From Welwitschia mirabilis (lineage: Eukaryota > Gnetophyta > Gnetopsida > Welwitschiales): a stretch of 59,480 nt of DNA. The stretch spans positions 98,546,449 through 98,605,928 of the forward strand of contig JBOZIK010000001.1 of assembly GCA_051453625.1 (NCBI GenBank), written 5' to 3'. Within the stretch, counting starts at the first letter, position 1. Every line of letters begins with the position of its first letter. Made by a program: the position numbers and the translations under genes. This document shows, piece by piece, positions 11,066 through 24,360 of the stretch. The notes below the pieces were generated by a model. It was given only the letters and a program-made list of their open reading frames with translations. It searched no databases and had not been told where the DNA came from.

Positions 11066-11726
11066 AATACATATAACTTAGTTATCTTTCTAATCATTAT
11101 TAAAAAAAATTTAATGTTTTCATGTAATACTAGTTATAAGCATTGTAATTAAGATAAACCACATTCTTGCAATTTTGATAGTTACTCTAATAGCTACCTA
11201 TAACATGTTAAATCCTTTTCATAGCATATTTTTATGTGGTAGCATGATGTAACTATGTACCTTTTATAAACATGAATTACATGTGGAAAATCAAAATTTT
11301 AAGCATTCACCTCACTTGAAAGCAATCTAAGTGCATCTATATAAATCCCATCAAAATGATAAATTGAAAAAATAATTCATATATAAGCCATATCAAAGTT
11401 ACTAAATTTATTTAATGCCATTTTCATGCTTTACTTTGCATTGAAATGAGTGCTAGTCATATTTCTCTCTCTTATTTATTCTCTTTCAGGTCGATCTTCT
11501 CTTTATATTATCTTTGAAAGCCTTCTCTATTCTTCATTCTCATTCATTATTGCATAATACATTCATTTCCATCCTCCCATACCTCTCACAATCTGTTTTT
11601 CATATCCATTTCCCCCCTTCCATTTATCTACAGGACCTTGTGCGGTTATGAAGTGCATGTGCTTGAGTGGTGTAGGAGAAGAAGAAGGCATCATATCTTC
11701 ATAATATTTTATATTGAATACTAATG
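11066..11726. other. gene-free stretch with pyrimidine-rich segment
   Basis: Nothing is recognised except a C/T-rich block (about 11465-11640) that could be part of an LTR or untranslated leader. There is no supporting LTR end or primer site. Confidence 0.4.
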
Positions 11727-12481
11727 TAAAAGGATTTGATTACATCTAAAACCAATAAGTTTTCTTTTTATATATGTTTTTATGGTTTTGTTTACATGAT
11801 TTATTTAATTTTGTCATGCATTCCTTTTAATTTATTTAGACATCTTATCAATGTTTTATAGTTAATGATAATGATTGTTATACATCTAGTACCTATCATA
11901 ATATTCTCTAATATTTCATAGTTGGTAACTCTATATTAAAGGAATCATATGTTCTATTCCTTTTTTCTTATCTATCCTCCATTCTTTTCATTTCTTCTAA
12001 TACCATTCTCNNNNNNNNNNNNNNNNNNNNNNNNNNNNNNNNNNNNNNNNNNNNNNNNNNNNNNNNNNNNNNNNNNNNNNNNNNNNNNNNNNNNNNNNNN
12101 NNNNNNNNNNNNNNNNNNNNNNNNNNNNNNNNNNNNNNNNNNNNNNNNNNNNNNNNNNNNNNNNNNNNNNNNNNNNNNNNNNNNNNNNNNNNNNNNNNNN
12201 NNNNNNNNNNNNNNNNNNNNNNNNNNNNNNNNNNNNNNNNNNNNNNNNNNNNTAAAATGATTTGATTGCATCTAAAACCAATAAGTTTTCTTTTTATTTA
12301 TGTTTTTATGCTTTTGTTTACATGATTTATTCAATTTTGTCATGCATTCCTTTTAATTCATTTAGATTTCTTATCAATGTTTTATAGTTAATGATAATAG
12401 GATTGTTATACATCTAGTATCTATCATAATATTCGCTAATATTTCATAGTTGGTAACTCTATATTAAAGGAATCATATGTT
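11727..12481 (+). repeat. duplicated block around a 242-N gap
   Basis: Bases 11727-11953 and 12253-12481 are about 95% alike (both run from TAAAA.GATTTGATT to GGAATCATATGTT). The gap edge coincides with the start of the second copy. Two further N runs (12011-12252 and 12482-12677) bracket the copy, as for an allelic contig placed inside a gap. Confidence 0.75.
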
Positions 12482-12677
12482 NNNNNNNNNNNNNNNNNNN
12501 NNNNNNNNNNNNNNNNNNNNNNNNNNNNNNNNNNNNNNNNNNNNNNNNNNNNNNNNNNNNNNNNNNNNNNNNNNNNNNNNNNNNNNNNNNNNNNNNNNNN
12601 NNNNNNNNNNNNNNNNNNNNNNNNNNNNNNNNNNNNNNNNNNNNNNNNNNNNNNNNNNNNNNNNNNNNNNNNNNNNN

Positions 12678-14182
12678 CTTTTCCCTAGTGCTCATTTTAG
12701 CCATAATTCTTTTTTTTTTTGTAATTTTAATTACTCTAAAAACTTATTAATATGTTCTTATCTTGATTTATATAGTTATTCAAATCCCTAAATTAGGCCT
12801 CTACAATCCCATTTTTTGTTGTCTATAAATGAGTTGCAATTTTACTTGGAATTTTTCTAAATTTGTAAAATCTTATTTTTTCCATATTTTTCATAGTTAA
12901 TTTTTCTATCATCGTTACCATGTTTTTAAAATATTAAGATATAATATTGTAGTATTTTTTGGGTAATTCCATAATATTAAATCTATTTTTTCTTAGGTTT
13001 TCTAGTTTTTATAGTATTCTTGGTCAAAGTAGGATTAACCATATTTTTAGCAAGTTTTTCTATATGGTTTTCCCCCCTAACAGTTTTAATTGATCTTATT
13101 TGATTTTGAATATTTGATTCTAAGGAATTATTTTAGGATATATTCTAATTTATGTAATAGTTTTAAAAATTTATAAGTTCCTTTTTTTTAAGTCTCTCAC
13201 TTTTCCTTCTTTCCTCTCTTTAAAATGAAATAGGTTTTAATTTAATAGAATAAACATTCACATGTTGATTTTTTATCAACTAATTATTTATTTATAATTT
13301 AAGTTATATTTTGCATCACTTTTACAACTCATTTCAAGCCTAACTAAGAGTTACATGTTAAATGAAATACTTTGAAATTTAGTAAAAATATTTCTAAGAT
13401 CAAACAGTTTGTTATGATAATTTTAAGAACTATGTTTTCAAATTACTATATTTTAATTCTAATTTAATATAGAATTAGTATAGAATGAAATAATATGTTT
13501 GAATGATCATAGAGATCATTTTACATTACTTCAAGTAGTGAACGTTTTAAGAAAAAATTATTTATGCATAACAATGACGTAAGTTAGTTTTGATCTCTTT
13601 AACTCTATTCATCATTTGTTTGAGTTATAAATGATTTTTGAATCATTAATGAATGTTTATTGAAGGCTATTTCTTTCTTTTCATTATACCTTTCTTTTCA
13701 CATCTTGTGAAATTAAGCTTTCTATACATGTAATCTTTAAAGTTTATTATATGTCATGTGTTGTGATTGCATGAATGATACTTGTATTTATAACTAATAA
13801 ATAATTGTTTTATTATAGTTTGATAAAGTAATGTGCAATATTTTTTTGAAGATAATATGCCAAGTTCATCGATTCGATACTTATGTGTTTTTACTATATA
13901 TGAAATTTAATCTAGAAGATTTATTTATGCTTTATTTTAAGTTATTCATGCTTTATTTCTTTTTGCTAAGTTAAAATTATTATAATAAGTATACAATAAG
14001 TATGCTTTATTTATTTTAAAAATTAAGTTTTTCCTTTAATAGATTATTCATTTCTTAATTGTTAGGGAGTATCTCTAACCATTTATTTTAAATATCAATT
14101 GTTAAGGCATAACAAAAGTTATTTAGATGCTTGCCACATAGTGAATAAAGGGGGAAAATCTATTGTAAAGATAGGAAGGATA
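12678..14182. other. gene-free AT-rich stretch
   Basis: T-rich sequence without motifs, frames or repeats that I can assign. It resembles decayed repeat DNA. CpG is very rare here. Confidence 0.45.
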
Positions 14183-15260
14183 AGTAATTAATCAAAAAAT
14201 CATTATCTTAAAGGCCTTAATTGAATATTTATTAAGGAAAATACTAGGAAATATCATTCTGAGCTTAAGTTAATGAACGACCTAATGGTAGAATTTAACA
14301 ATTTTATTTCATCTAAGAGCCCTCAATAAGATGTTTAAAATAAAATTTATTAGAACTTAACATGAATAAAAAGTTCACTTTTGATAAGTTCTTCCCCATT
14401 GTTAGATTAAGAAATTTTAATTTAAACATAAATTGTTTATTGATAAATTTTTCAAAGAGTAGATAGCAAACATAAAAGTTGAATTTCAGTTTCAAGGGAT
14501 AGATCCATACAAATTAAGTAGCATCATATACAAAACATGCATAATATCAAAAACCTTAAACTAAAGTAATTGATGATGGTCCTAAGAAATTATAGTAAAT
14601 TTTATCAAATGAATCACAAGAACATGTTTCTAAAGATAAAATAANNNNNNNNNNNNNNNNNNNNNNNNNNNNNNNNNNNNNNNNNNNNNNNNNNNNNNNN
14701 NNNNNNNNNNNNNNNNNNNNNNNNNNNNNNNNNNNNNNNNNNNNAGTAATTAATCAAAAAATCATTATCTTAAAGGCCTTAATTGAATATTTATTAAGGA
14801 AAACACTAAGAAATAGCATTGTGAGATTAAGTTAATGAATGACCTAAGAATTTAACAATTTTATTTCATCCAAGAGTCCTGAGTAAGATGTTTGAAATAA
14901 AATTTATTAGAACTTAAAATGAATAATAAGTTTACTTTTGATAAGTTCTCCCTTATTATTACATTAAAAAATTTTAATTTAAACATAAATAATCTATTGA
15001 TAAATTTTTCAAAGAGTATATAGCAAACATAAAAGTTAAATTTCAGTTTCAAGGAATAGATCCATATAAATTAAGTAATATCAAAAATCTTAAACTAAAG
15101 TAATTGAGAATGGTCCTAAGAAATATAGTAAATTTTATCAAATGAATCACAAAAACATGTTTCTAAAGATAAAATAATAACTTAATAAGTTTAACTAATT
15201 CACAACTATTATAAAATAACTTACTATCTCAAAAGGTCTAAATTTTAAATATGGATATTA
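14183..15260. repeat. dispersed repeat X, present as two copies flanking a 100-N gap
   Basis: Bases 14183-14644 and 14745-15177 are near-identical, and the copies meet at the gap, so this is probably one locus with two alleles. The same repeat occurs again in two halves: its first part at about 17845-18001 and its last part at about 30940-31345. Those halves flank the chromovirus described below, which shows that the element inserted into another copy of X. No coding capacity is recognised in X. Confidence 0.7.
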
Positions 15261-15480
15261 TGATTTTGACCATCACTAATACTAACTAACAACATATGTC
15301 ATTGTTATTATTCATGTTTAATAAGGATGTTTTCATATAACTTATGCATTGTTAAATGTTTTTAAATAATTATATAAAGATATTTTTTTATTAAATTATT
15401 GTTACTATTATAGTACACATAAAATTAGTTTCTTTCTTTTAAATAAGTAGACAGAAAAATAACTGAATTGGAAAGCTCAA

Positions 15481-15570
15481 ACTAATTGGGTTTTCTCTCA
15501 ATTAATGTTAACCAGAGAGGTTTGAACCAATTAGATTTTCTCTAAATTAATGTTAACTAGAAAGGAAAGA
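15481..15570 (+). repeat. 45-bp tandem duplication
   Basis: ACTAATTGGGTTTTCTCTC at 15481 recurs as ACCAATTAGATTTTCTCTA at 15526, each followed by AATTAATGTTAAC(C/T)AGA. The period is 45 bases with about 10 substitutions. Confidence 0.7.
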
Positions 15571-17844
15571 GTATACATTTTATAATGAAAATACTTATAG
15601 AAACACAAGATTTTTTATCTTAGCTTCCATGAAAATAATGAAATCATTATTAAAATTAGTGATATGATTATTTATGATATTAGGAAAAATATTGAGAAAA
15701 TGCAATGGCCCATGGAGTGGCATCATCATTAGTGTTACCTCTATTACTACCCCTCAGAGTTGGTAGAAGGATGATAAGAGAATGGCAAGTCTAACTCTTA
15801 ACTTAATGAAAACCTAATAAAAGAGAAGCTTAGTAATATGTCATAAGTTAATGCATGAAGAAAAATAAATGATAAGTGATTAAAGTGCAAAACTTTCTTA
15901 GACATAGTGATAGTGAATTTTAATATGTTTAGTTTAAGCATGAAATACTAAACTAATAGTCATATGAAACATGATCATGTTAGTAGGAGGGAAAAAAATA
16001 TTAATGCATGATTTAAAGAAACTTAGAGATTATACAAAATAATGGAAACCCAAGTTAACTTAATAGTAGTGAAAGTGAGAGCATGCTACTCAACCTCAAT
16101 GGAGGGATCGACAATAGTAAATGATTGTTTGGAGCTTTAAGTAATGAGGTTATTGCTAAGGAAAGTATGATAGCCTATGATAAAGCCATGATAAAGTTGA
16201 AATCTATCCCATTTAATATTATTAAAGGCATAAAGTTAAAGAGAAGAGGATGAGTAAAGACACATGTCAACATTAATCATATCACTCATAGAGCAAAGAA
16301 TATGCCTAATAATATAGAAGTAACCAACTATAGGTAAATTCGTAAAGTAGTAATATGTAATTGTTCTTATAAGATTTATTAGGTTTTATAAAAGTGACAT
16401 TAAATAGCACCTATTAAACTTCAATAAAGAGTGAAATTAAGAAAGAGTTTAGATGATTAATTATCCTTATCAAAGATGCACAGAGAAATAAAAATGCAAT
16501 GATCCGTCTAAGCATAATTCAATAGATTAAACACATAGTTCTTAAAAAATTAAAATAGGCCACTTTCAAATTATGCACTTTTAAAACCAGGGAAGAATTA
16601 GAAAAATCTAATTCCTTTAGATTAAATACATGATATAAATTAATAATAAATAATAAATCATATATGTAAAGGTGCTAATAACAAGTATGTTATCTAAATA
16701 AAGAAGTAAGTCCAAAATTTCTTAATTAGTAAAGCATAAGAAAAAGATGGAATTCATAGTGCCATAATAAAAGCCAAATAAAATGAGATAATAGCTTAAA
16801 TAATTAAATCATGCACATGAATATTATTTTTTAGTTGTAGATGAATAACTTGAGATAATAAACATAAGTATGCATGAAAAACATCAGTGAGCTTAATGAT
16901 AAATATTAAAACATGCAAGCATTCTTTAAATGTAAGAATTCATTCTTAATATGAAGTCGTCTAATGGGCCAATCATGAGGTAATGAAATTATGAAAAATA
17001 ATCTAAATAGTACCTATCTAAATAATAAGAAAAGATATTCCTTTTAAGTTTGTAATTTTTCACTTATTTAAACTTTCCATGAAGTATGCCCCTAGATAAT
17101 TAAGACTAGTATTGATCTTGAGCATGATTTAAAAAATCCACTTGAAACTAATAATATTCATGTAAAACTATTAGGGAACAAGCTCATAAGTATTGCTTGA
17201 ATAGAGTGTAGACCATTTATCCTCTATGGCATCACACCAACTAGATGAAAAAGATAATAATGAATATTTTTAGGCTCAATGGACTAATGTTAATAATATA
17301 AATACTAGCATATTTTAATTTAGGCTTATAAATACCTTAAAAGACTCTTGTAAACATCTGTTGGTTAACCTAAGAAGAAAAATTCTCCTTTAAGGGTAAG
17401 GGAAATATGATGATGGGGGTGATGATTATAATGGCGTAGTTATCGTAGAAATTGGTTGATATGTTGAGCTATGTGAAATAGATAAGGTAAAGTCCATAAG
17501 AAGAGTAACATAAAATGGTGTTGGTGATGGAATGGAATGGCTAAATCATCTAGAAAACATGGACAATTCCCTTACTAACTTTCCATTATAATGAAAAGAA
17601 TTTAATTTAGTATAGTAAATAAAGTTCATTAAGAACAAAATTGTGAAATATTTATAGACATCAATTAGCAAAGGTATTAACAACCTTTGTTTTGATCAGG
17701 ACATCCAAGAAGAACACAAGTAATATTTTAGGATGGAAGTTTTTTGGTTTTAAATTTTCATAAATAAGGAATAGATTTTCTACCAAAAGTCCAAAGTAAC
17801 AATTAATTGAAGTACCTATTTTGAAGTAAATAAATTGGAAAATT
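15571..17844. other. gene-free AT-rich stretch
   Basis: Six-frame reading shows only short frames. A brief GC-richer patch near 15700-15790 was examined on both strands and gave no recognised protein motif. Confidence 0.45.
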
Positions 17845-18001
17845 TGATTTCATAGACATGGAGGACAAGGGATTAATCAAAAGAAATGGTTATCTTAAAG
17901 GCCTTAATTCAATATTTCTTAAGAATATAATATAAAATATCATTTTGACTTCTAATTAATGGATAACTCAATAATGGTATTTAGTACTTCCATTTTCTTT
18001 A

Positions 18002-19540
18002 TGATGTAGAGATAATGCAATGAAAACCCCAGATCACTTTGGAAATATGTATTTAATGAGGAATAAAAAATATAAAATAAATATGTGGTAAACAAAGTAT
18101 TAGAAGTAATGAATAATTCATTGTACATTAATAGTAGAAAAGGTATAATTCTTACAAATAAAATCATTTTAGTAGAGCTTTTGTACTCTCATCTCAATAG
18201 CAATCTCAAAACACCTCACCTTTGATTTTACCACTTTAATTACTTCAATTTTTCATATCCTTTAAGAGGACTCATGATCTTATACAGTGAATAGTTTCCT
18301 CAAGTTTCTAGCAAATAGCTTCTCTCAAGATCTCAAATCCAAGATCTCTCACTTCTTCCATCTCAGCTTTAACTCATAAAGCATACTGCCAAAGTATACC
18401 CTCCATCTATAAGGCTTAAAGAAGAATTCTTGTCATGAAAGAATCCTCTAATATTAGAATCTTATATTAATAACCAAAAAGAGCATTTAAACATGACATA
18501 CTCCTTATACCCTTAATTGCCTCTAAACTTAATATATTCCATTCACTTAAGTTTCCTATAAAGCATGCTAATAACTATGCATGGCACCTATTACAAAGAC
18601 TTCCTTAGGAAATTAAAATAAAGTGTGTTTTAATTAGAAATTTTTTTGTTGAGGTTTTAGTGTGTTTGTATGAAAGATAATATCCACTATGTGTAATTGT
18701 CATGAAGGCACCATATGTAATTTGTATGTAGGAACGATATGTAGTTATCATAGAAGAAATCTTAATGATAAGAATATGGTATATTTTGAAATATATAAAG
18801 GTGTAAGAAATACGTTATATTTAGAGGAAATCCATGTGTAAGGAATACATTATTTTTAGAAGGTATTTTTATCAATTGTATAAAAGGCTAATATTAAGAG
18901 GATTCTTTGTTGATAAGGATTTCTCTTAGACCCTTACAAATAAGAGGGTGTGAGGAGATAAATAGCATGAATTAGAGAATACCTTAGTGAAATGACTTAG
19001 AGATAATATAAGTAAGAGATCTTAGAGTTGGAGATTAATAGGATCTCTTATTAGAAAATTTAGAATATAGATTAATAGGATCTCTTATTAGAAACTTTAG
19101 GAGATAGTTCCTAGTGTAAGATCATGGCATACTTGTATTCTCTCTTCAAGGCTCCCAAATATCAAAGTGGTAAAACCTAGATAAGACTTTAGAGGCCACT
19201 ATTAAGAAGAAAACTCATGAAAGATTCATTGGTTTAATTCTAGTTTGTAAGCATTGTAATTTTTGTTTCAATAATAGAAATCGATTCTTTATTACATTTA
19301 ATATCTTATTATTTACATATTTCTTCTGTATATCTATTCCTCGCTAAAGCACAATCCCAAAATTTCTTTTGGGGTTTTCATTATATTATCTTTGCATTAT
19401 CACCTACATGATAATTCCACATGTTGAATTTTATTTTCCACACAAGGACACTAAAGCCTTAGCAAATAGATCCTTAACTAAAACATATTCATTTTTTTTT
19501 ATATTTCTAAGCATGGTCTTATGTCATTCACCTGTACTTC
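18002..19540 (-). mobile_element. 3' LTR of the minus-strand Ty3 chromovirus, interrupted by an insertion
   Basis: Bases 18002-18610 and 19416 to about 19540 align with the uninterrupted LTR at 30256-30939: both begin TGATGTA(A/G)AGATAA on the plus strand and share ATCCTTAACTAAAA near the other end. The two LTRs are clearly diverged, so the element is old. Roughly 0.8 kb present here between 18611 and 19415 is absent from the other LTR. The outer edge is at 18002, next to repeat X. The inner edge lies just left of the integrase relic, as expected for a minus-strand element. Confidence 0.65.
18647..19353. mobile_element. possible solo LTR inserted in the chromovirus LTR
   Basis: The extra DNA in this LTR contains a segment that starts TGTTGAGG and ends AAAGCACA (TG...CA). 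Inside are a TATA-like TATAAAAGG at 18879-18887 and two 37-bp-spaced copies of a GATTAATAGGATCTC motif (19032 and 19069). Those are LTR-like properties, but the five bases on either side do not match as a target duplication, so the boundaries are uncertain. A longer truncated element is also possible. Confidence 0.35.
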
Positions 19541-19689
19541 AAAGTGATCTATCATAAGAAATGGAATTTCTCCTTTTCTAAACTTTTGTAACCCATTCTT
19601 AGATAATTCTTCTCTAAAAATCTAGAGTACATCCTCTAGGTGATCTCTTAGAAATTAGAGTAGGCACCCCTTATACAGCTTACTCTACA

Positions 19690-20575
19690 TTTTCTTCTTA
19701 TGGCTTTTAAGAATTATGGATATTCATCCATCTTTTGCTTTTCTTTATTTAAGTTTTATAGGTTTGTAATCCAAGTATCATCCTCTTTAGATTCTTCATG
19801 ATACTTCACTAAATTAATAATATTAAATATAGTTGAAGTACTTGCATTTGCTGAAATCTTCTTCATAATTCTACATGGACTAGTCTTTTGAAATTTTAAC
19901 TTATTATATGTTCCTAGGAGAAATATTTTCTTCTTTAGGTATTACATTAATATGTCATCATTCTCAAACTCTACACATATTTTATGCTTATCCACTACAT
20001 TATTATCCTTGGATTTTGATGCTTTTAAAGCTTGCTTCACATGATCATGGAATTTTACAATTTTCTTTGCATAGTCCTCTACCATTATGAAAAGTTTTGA
20101 TATGTCATGTAGTATATCCATATAAAACTTTAAATGAAAATTCTTTTGTAAGCCTATTCATTGAGTTATTATAATAAAATTTACCATGCGAAAGTGATCT
20201 TCTCATCTCTTTAGCTTACCTTCATAAAGACATATAGTAAGATTTTAATCTTGTGATACAACACCTCTATTTATTTATCTACTTATGCATGATATGCTGA
20301 AGAATATTTTAACTAAGTATCCATCATGTACCATAGTACTCCTCCAAAAATTAGGGGAGAAAATTCAACATCTTTATTTCAAACTATTATCTTTAGCAAC
20401 CTATGAAGATGCATAATTTCTTTGAATAATAATGTGGTAATATGTGAAGCATCACTTGTCTTATACAAGGAATGAAGTATATCATCTTATTAAATCTATC
20501 CACCACTATCATAATGAAATCCTATCCACTCTTGTAATGTAGTAATCCTAATATGAAATTCATACTTAGATCTAT
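19690..20575 (-). pseudogene. Ty3 chromovirus integrase, catalytic core to C-terminus (decayed)
   Basis: On the minus strand the start reads EPIDLSMNFILGLL, followed by MIVVDRFNKMIYFIPC, matching the (P)W.D(I/L)SMDF..GLP and VVVDRFSKMAHFIPC boxes of Ty3 integrases. Later parts match the C-terminal region (KQALKASKSK, RIMKKISANASTSTIFNIIN). The mid-core with the D,D-35-E residues is scrambled by frameshifts. It is the downstream half of the integrase whose zinc-binding N-terminus lies at 25990-26225; the two halves are separated by a 5.4-kb insertion. Downstream (leftward) is the 3' LTR. The element cannot be active. Confidence 0.75.
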
Positions 20576-21749
20576 TGGTTCCTAACAAAATCCTTTTTAT
20601 CTATAACATTTATCGTTTCAAAGAAATCATTATTCTAGGATTCACAATGTTCGTGTCATAAGTTAGAATCTAAGTATAGATACTTTTTTCAATAAATGAG
20701 TAGAACTTATGACTAATTATGGATGGTTATTTCAACTATATTACGTAAAATGTAAAATAATTGAACAAATCGTTTAGTCTAAAACAATAGTGAGGAATCT
20801 TAAACTATAGAACTTCCATGGAGTAAATCAATTCAAATATTCATGAAACCTATTATATTGGAATTGCAATGAGTCTTGGAGCCAAACACTAATGACAAAT
20901 GATATTTTGATTTAGTTATAAATTTTTACCATTTTATAGATGATAAATAATCATAGAAAATAAAATAACTAGTAAGTTGATTAATTTAATTAGTATTTTA
21001 AAAAGCTTTATAAGAAAACTTATAGAATCTTGATTTAGAAATCTTTGTAAGCAAGACCAATTGCCCAAAATTTTGTGTATACTTTCTTTCAAAATGGTTC
21101 AAAAAAATAAATATATACATCCTAATTTTCTTTCTAAGTACTAGTCTATATATATTTGATATAGCATATATTAATAAGAGGTGAATTTGATTATAGAACT
21201 ATTTCAATTGTGTAACTTCTTACTGAAATGATAGCATATAAGTTTCTAAAATAAGAAATAAAATAAATATCTTAGATAATAAAAGTTAATTCATCATCTT
21301 CTAGCTAGTTAAAGGATTTCCATTTAAGGTCTTCCATATTCCTATTAATTTATATAATGAACCCATGTAAATTGGTAATTACTTCATTAATTACAACATA
21401 TATATTTTGTAGTTCTTTAGGAGAAAGAGTGTCGATGTTAGTAATGGAAACTTTTGTATCAAAAATTGAGATTGATAAGTCAAAGTGATCTCTTAATGCA
21501 TTTAAAAGAAGATTTGAATATATGTTAGCCTTGTCTACTAGGACTAATTTAATTACTACCCTTTACTAGCTTTCTTTAGTGAAGAGGCCATCTTTTATGC
21601 ATGATTCATAACTATATGAATAATAACCCTTTTAAAATACGATAAAGGAAATTCTAATGTAAATCTAGACTTTTCAATAATGCCTTCTATTGTATTTGGC
21701 TATATTTCAATATCTATAGAAAATCTATGAAATTCATGAGATAAGAAAG

Positions 21750-22440
21750 AAAGGTTAGAGTGTAACTCAGGCTAGCTACCCAAAATTTGGTCTACATTAA
21801 GGCATGAAGTTGAAAAAGCCCTAATTTTCTCTTTCTTTCTCATAAGTTATTTATATGATCATTATTTTCTATAGTAAGACATTAGACTAAATCCTTTAGG
21901 GAAGAGAGCTCTACATCCTTGTGGCCAAGCTATCCTTTTAGGGCATTCAGTTCAGCCTTGCTATCTTTTACTTCTAAAGCCAAGAAATTTAGAAGATCTT
22001 CCTACAATTAAGAGGCATGATTGGTAATTAGATTATGATTCTTCTTTATGTTGTAGCTATGATTTTAGGGCATTAATCTCATAATCCTTTGTTTTAATGT
22101 TGCCCTTTAATACTAGAGCTCCAAAGAAATAACTTGAAGTTATTCTCTTTTGAATTCCAAAGTAGTGTGTAGCTACTCCTTAGTAGTTCTCTCTTTCACA
22201 CATTCTTCAACACTATGATTAATAACGTGGAGGCTAATTAAAGTCGATTCTTTATATAATGTAGTAGACTCTTCAAGGAATTCCCAAGATTCATCTAGAT
22301 TCATAATCTTATATCTATATAAAACTTCTTTTGGAGTTCCATCTCTTTGACACTTACCTTGAAGGATGACTACTCTAGGATCTTTTACAAAACATTTAAA
22401 ACCATGTGTTGTGATCTTAATTAGTTCCTTTCTAAATAGA
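21750..22440 (-). pseudogene. coiled-coil-like downstream part of the same relic frame
   Basis: The minus strand reads KCQRDGTPKEVLYRYKIMNL and ESWEFLEESTTLYKES, then after several stops EVKDSKAELNALKG and DVELSSLKDLV, with heptad-like spacing of Leu and charged residues. This looks like a coiled coil following the relic domain to its right. The frame shifts several times. No zinc knuckle, protease or RT follows to the left before the insertion ends. Confidence 0.35.
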
Positions 22441-22656
22441 CAAGATGTGGAGGAGAAGGAAACTTTGTAGAAGATAAGACTGACATTAATGAAGTATCTT
22501 CATGCTTTGAGGCTAGGGACAGCCTTTTCTGTTAGAGTTTTCTTCAATATTATTTTTAAAATTATTGATTAGTCTAAGTCTATACCTCCATCCTAAAATC
22601 CTATGGCTATGAGAGAACTCTCTAAAAAGGACTAATGAATCCTATTAGTTAATGTT

Positions 22657-22970
22657 ATTACTCTCAGGTGATCTTCTTGAATAATATTATTGAATCTCTA
22701 ATCAAAATCAGCTAAATCAACTTTGAATCTTTGATAAGCCTCTAGAGTGTAAGGATGAGAATANNNNNNNNNNNNNNNNNNNNNNNNNNNNNNNNNNNNN
22801 NNNNNNNNNNNNNNNNNNNNNNNNNNNNNNNNNNNNNNNNNNNNNNNNNNNNNNNNNNNNNNNATTAATCTCAGGTGATCTCCTTGAATAAGAGTGTCGA
22901 ATCTCTAATCAAAATCAACTAAATCAACTTTGAATCTTTGATAATCCTCTAGAGTATAAGGATGAGAATA
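22657..22970. repeat. 107-bp block duplicated across a 100-N gap
   Basis: 22657-22763 and 22864-22970 are the same length and about 92% identical; the first ends and the second begins at the gap edge. This is most simply an unmerged contig overlap. Confidence 0.8.
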
Positions 22971-22999
22971 TTTAATAAACTATGAGAGATCAGGCTTTA

Positions 23000-24360
23000 G
23001 GAATTTCTTCATTCTCATAGTAGTATATCTCACCATGAATGTGCTTATGGTGATTAAAATAAGTCTTAGATAGTTTTATCTAATTTCTTAGATTAAAAGT
23101 TTTGATAACATAGAAAGTATAGCCCAATGAATTAGCATTCTTCAAATATTTCTCTACCATACTAGTGTTACCACATAACCAACTACTAATATAGAACCAA
23201 TTGGCTAACATCATGGGCCTTTTAATCAATGAAAATTTTCTTTGTGATTAAGCCATATCCTGGAAACCTCTAGCGCGAAGAGATATGGAGTAATAAATTT
23301 GACAAGCATTTTAAATGGAATTTTGGCCCTAATAGTATAAATTATAGTAAACTTGGTTTGAAAATAGATGTAGCCAAAGAAGAGATTACTCTCTATAACT
23401 TCAATTATCTCTAGCACTAATCTAGGTATTTGCTTATTAAAAATAAAATAATAAATATATGAATATAAGAAGTTCATAATAAGCTTATCTACCCAATGGT
23501 AAAAAAGATCCATAGTATGTACAATTAGAAATGTGTCCCAAATCTAAGGAATATTATCTGAGTGTGAAAACCAAAAATGCTTGAATGCAATCAAGGACTT
23601 TGGTATGGTTGAGTCCCAAGAGAATAAAATATGATCTATCATTCATGGCATAACACCACATCTATATTGGAAACCTACTTCACACTATTGCTAGACCTCC
23701 TGGCGAATTTTATAGTCTAACATGTAAACAGGATAGAATAGTAGATTGTTCTTAATAATAAACCAAGTGCATGTCATCTGGCTATTCATGGTAGCTAGCA
23801 GGTCATGTGAATAATGCATTATGGTAAGGCCTAGGGCTTTGCACTTTAGTTACTACTTGAGGTATTTTCCCTAAAAACTGTAAAACTTATGAATAGCATT
23901 TGTCAAAATTCAAAGTTTCTTATGAAAAATTCCCTAATAGTAATAGGAATTTTTATGTGGAACCTTATCCATCTTCATAGGGAGTACAAAATCATAAATT
24001 TGATACATGATATTTGTAAATAAATAAGTGATGGCTCTAAAACGCAACAAAATCAGGTCCTGTGCTGAGTTATATTTGTCGTTCTAGAAAACCTAGGTTA
24101 TATCAATAGTTTAAAAACTACCAAAAAACTGGTGAGTAGAACCCTCTTTTTGAGATGAGGGCATAAAACTCTTCACTAGTATCCATCTTCCTTGCATTTT
24201 TGAGCCCTAGGATTAGAGAAGAGGAAGGCTCAGATTTTGAAGAGTCTTATTATGAAAATTGAACTTTGTAAGTGCCCTTGACCTATCTATGCATCTTAGA
24301 ATAGGATTCTGGGGAAAAATTCCTCATTAACAAATAGTCATCTGCATTGAAATATTCATG
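23000..24360 (-). pseudogene. long relic frame in the insertion, possible plant mobile-domain protein
   Basis: A single minus-strand frame stays coherent for roughly 400 codons despite stops, most of them TAG, TAA or TGA where Gln or Trp would fit. Readable stretches include ALGLTIMHYSHDLLATMNSQ, YPVYMLDYKIRQEV, and the fully open MDLFYHWVDKLIMNFLYSYI at the start of 23226-23513. The alternation of helices resembles the putative plant transposon protein domain or plant mobile domain often found in gag-like ORFs, but I cannot name the family with certainty. It continues into KFLKPDLS*FIKYSHPYTLE near 22990-22910, then a copy of that last part across the gap at 22764-22863. It is not an intact gene. 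Confidence 0.4.

Noticed and set aside
11949-12791. Open frames of about 80-105 codons overlapping N runs (similarly at 29229-30107, 51167-51871, 55962-56945 and 56861-57521)
   Set aside because: Nearly all of their length is N, so they are artefacts of reading through gaps and say nothing about coding.
14313-15052. Two similar minus-strand open frames of about 60 codons, which might suggest a conserved small gene
   Set aside because: Their similarity comes from the two copies of repeat X flanking a 100-N gap. No start context or known motif supports a gene.
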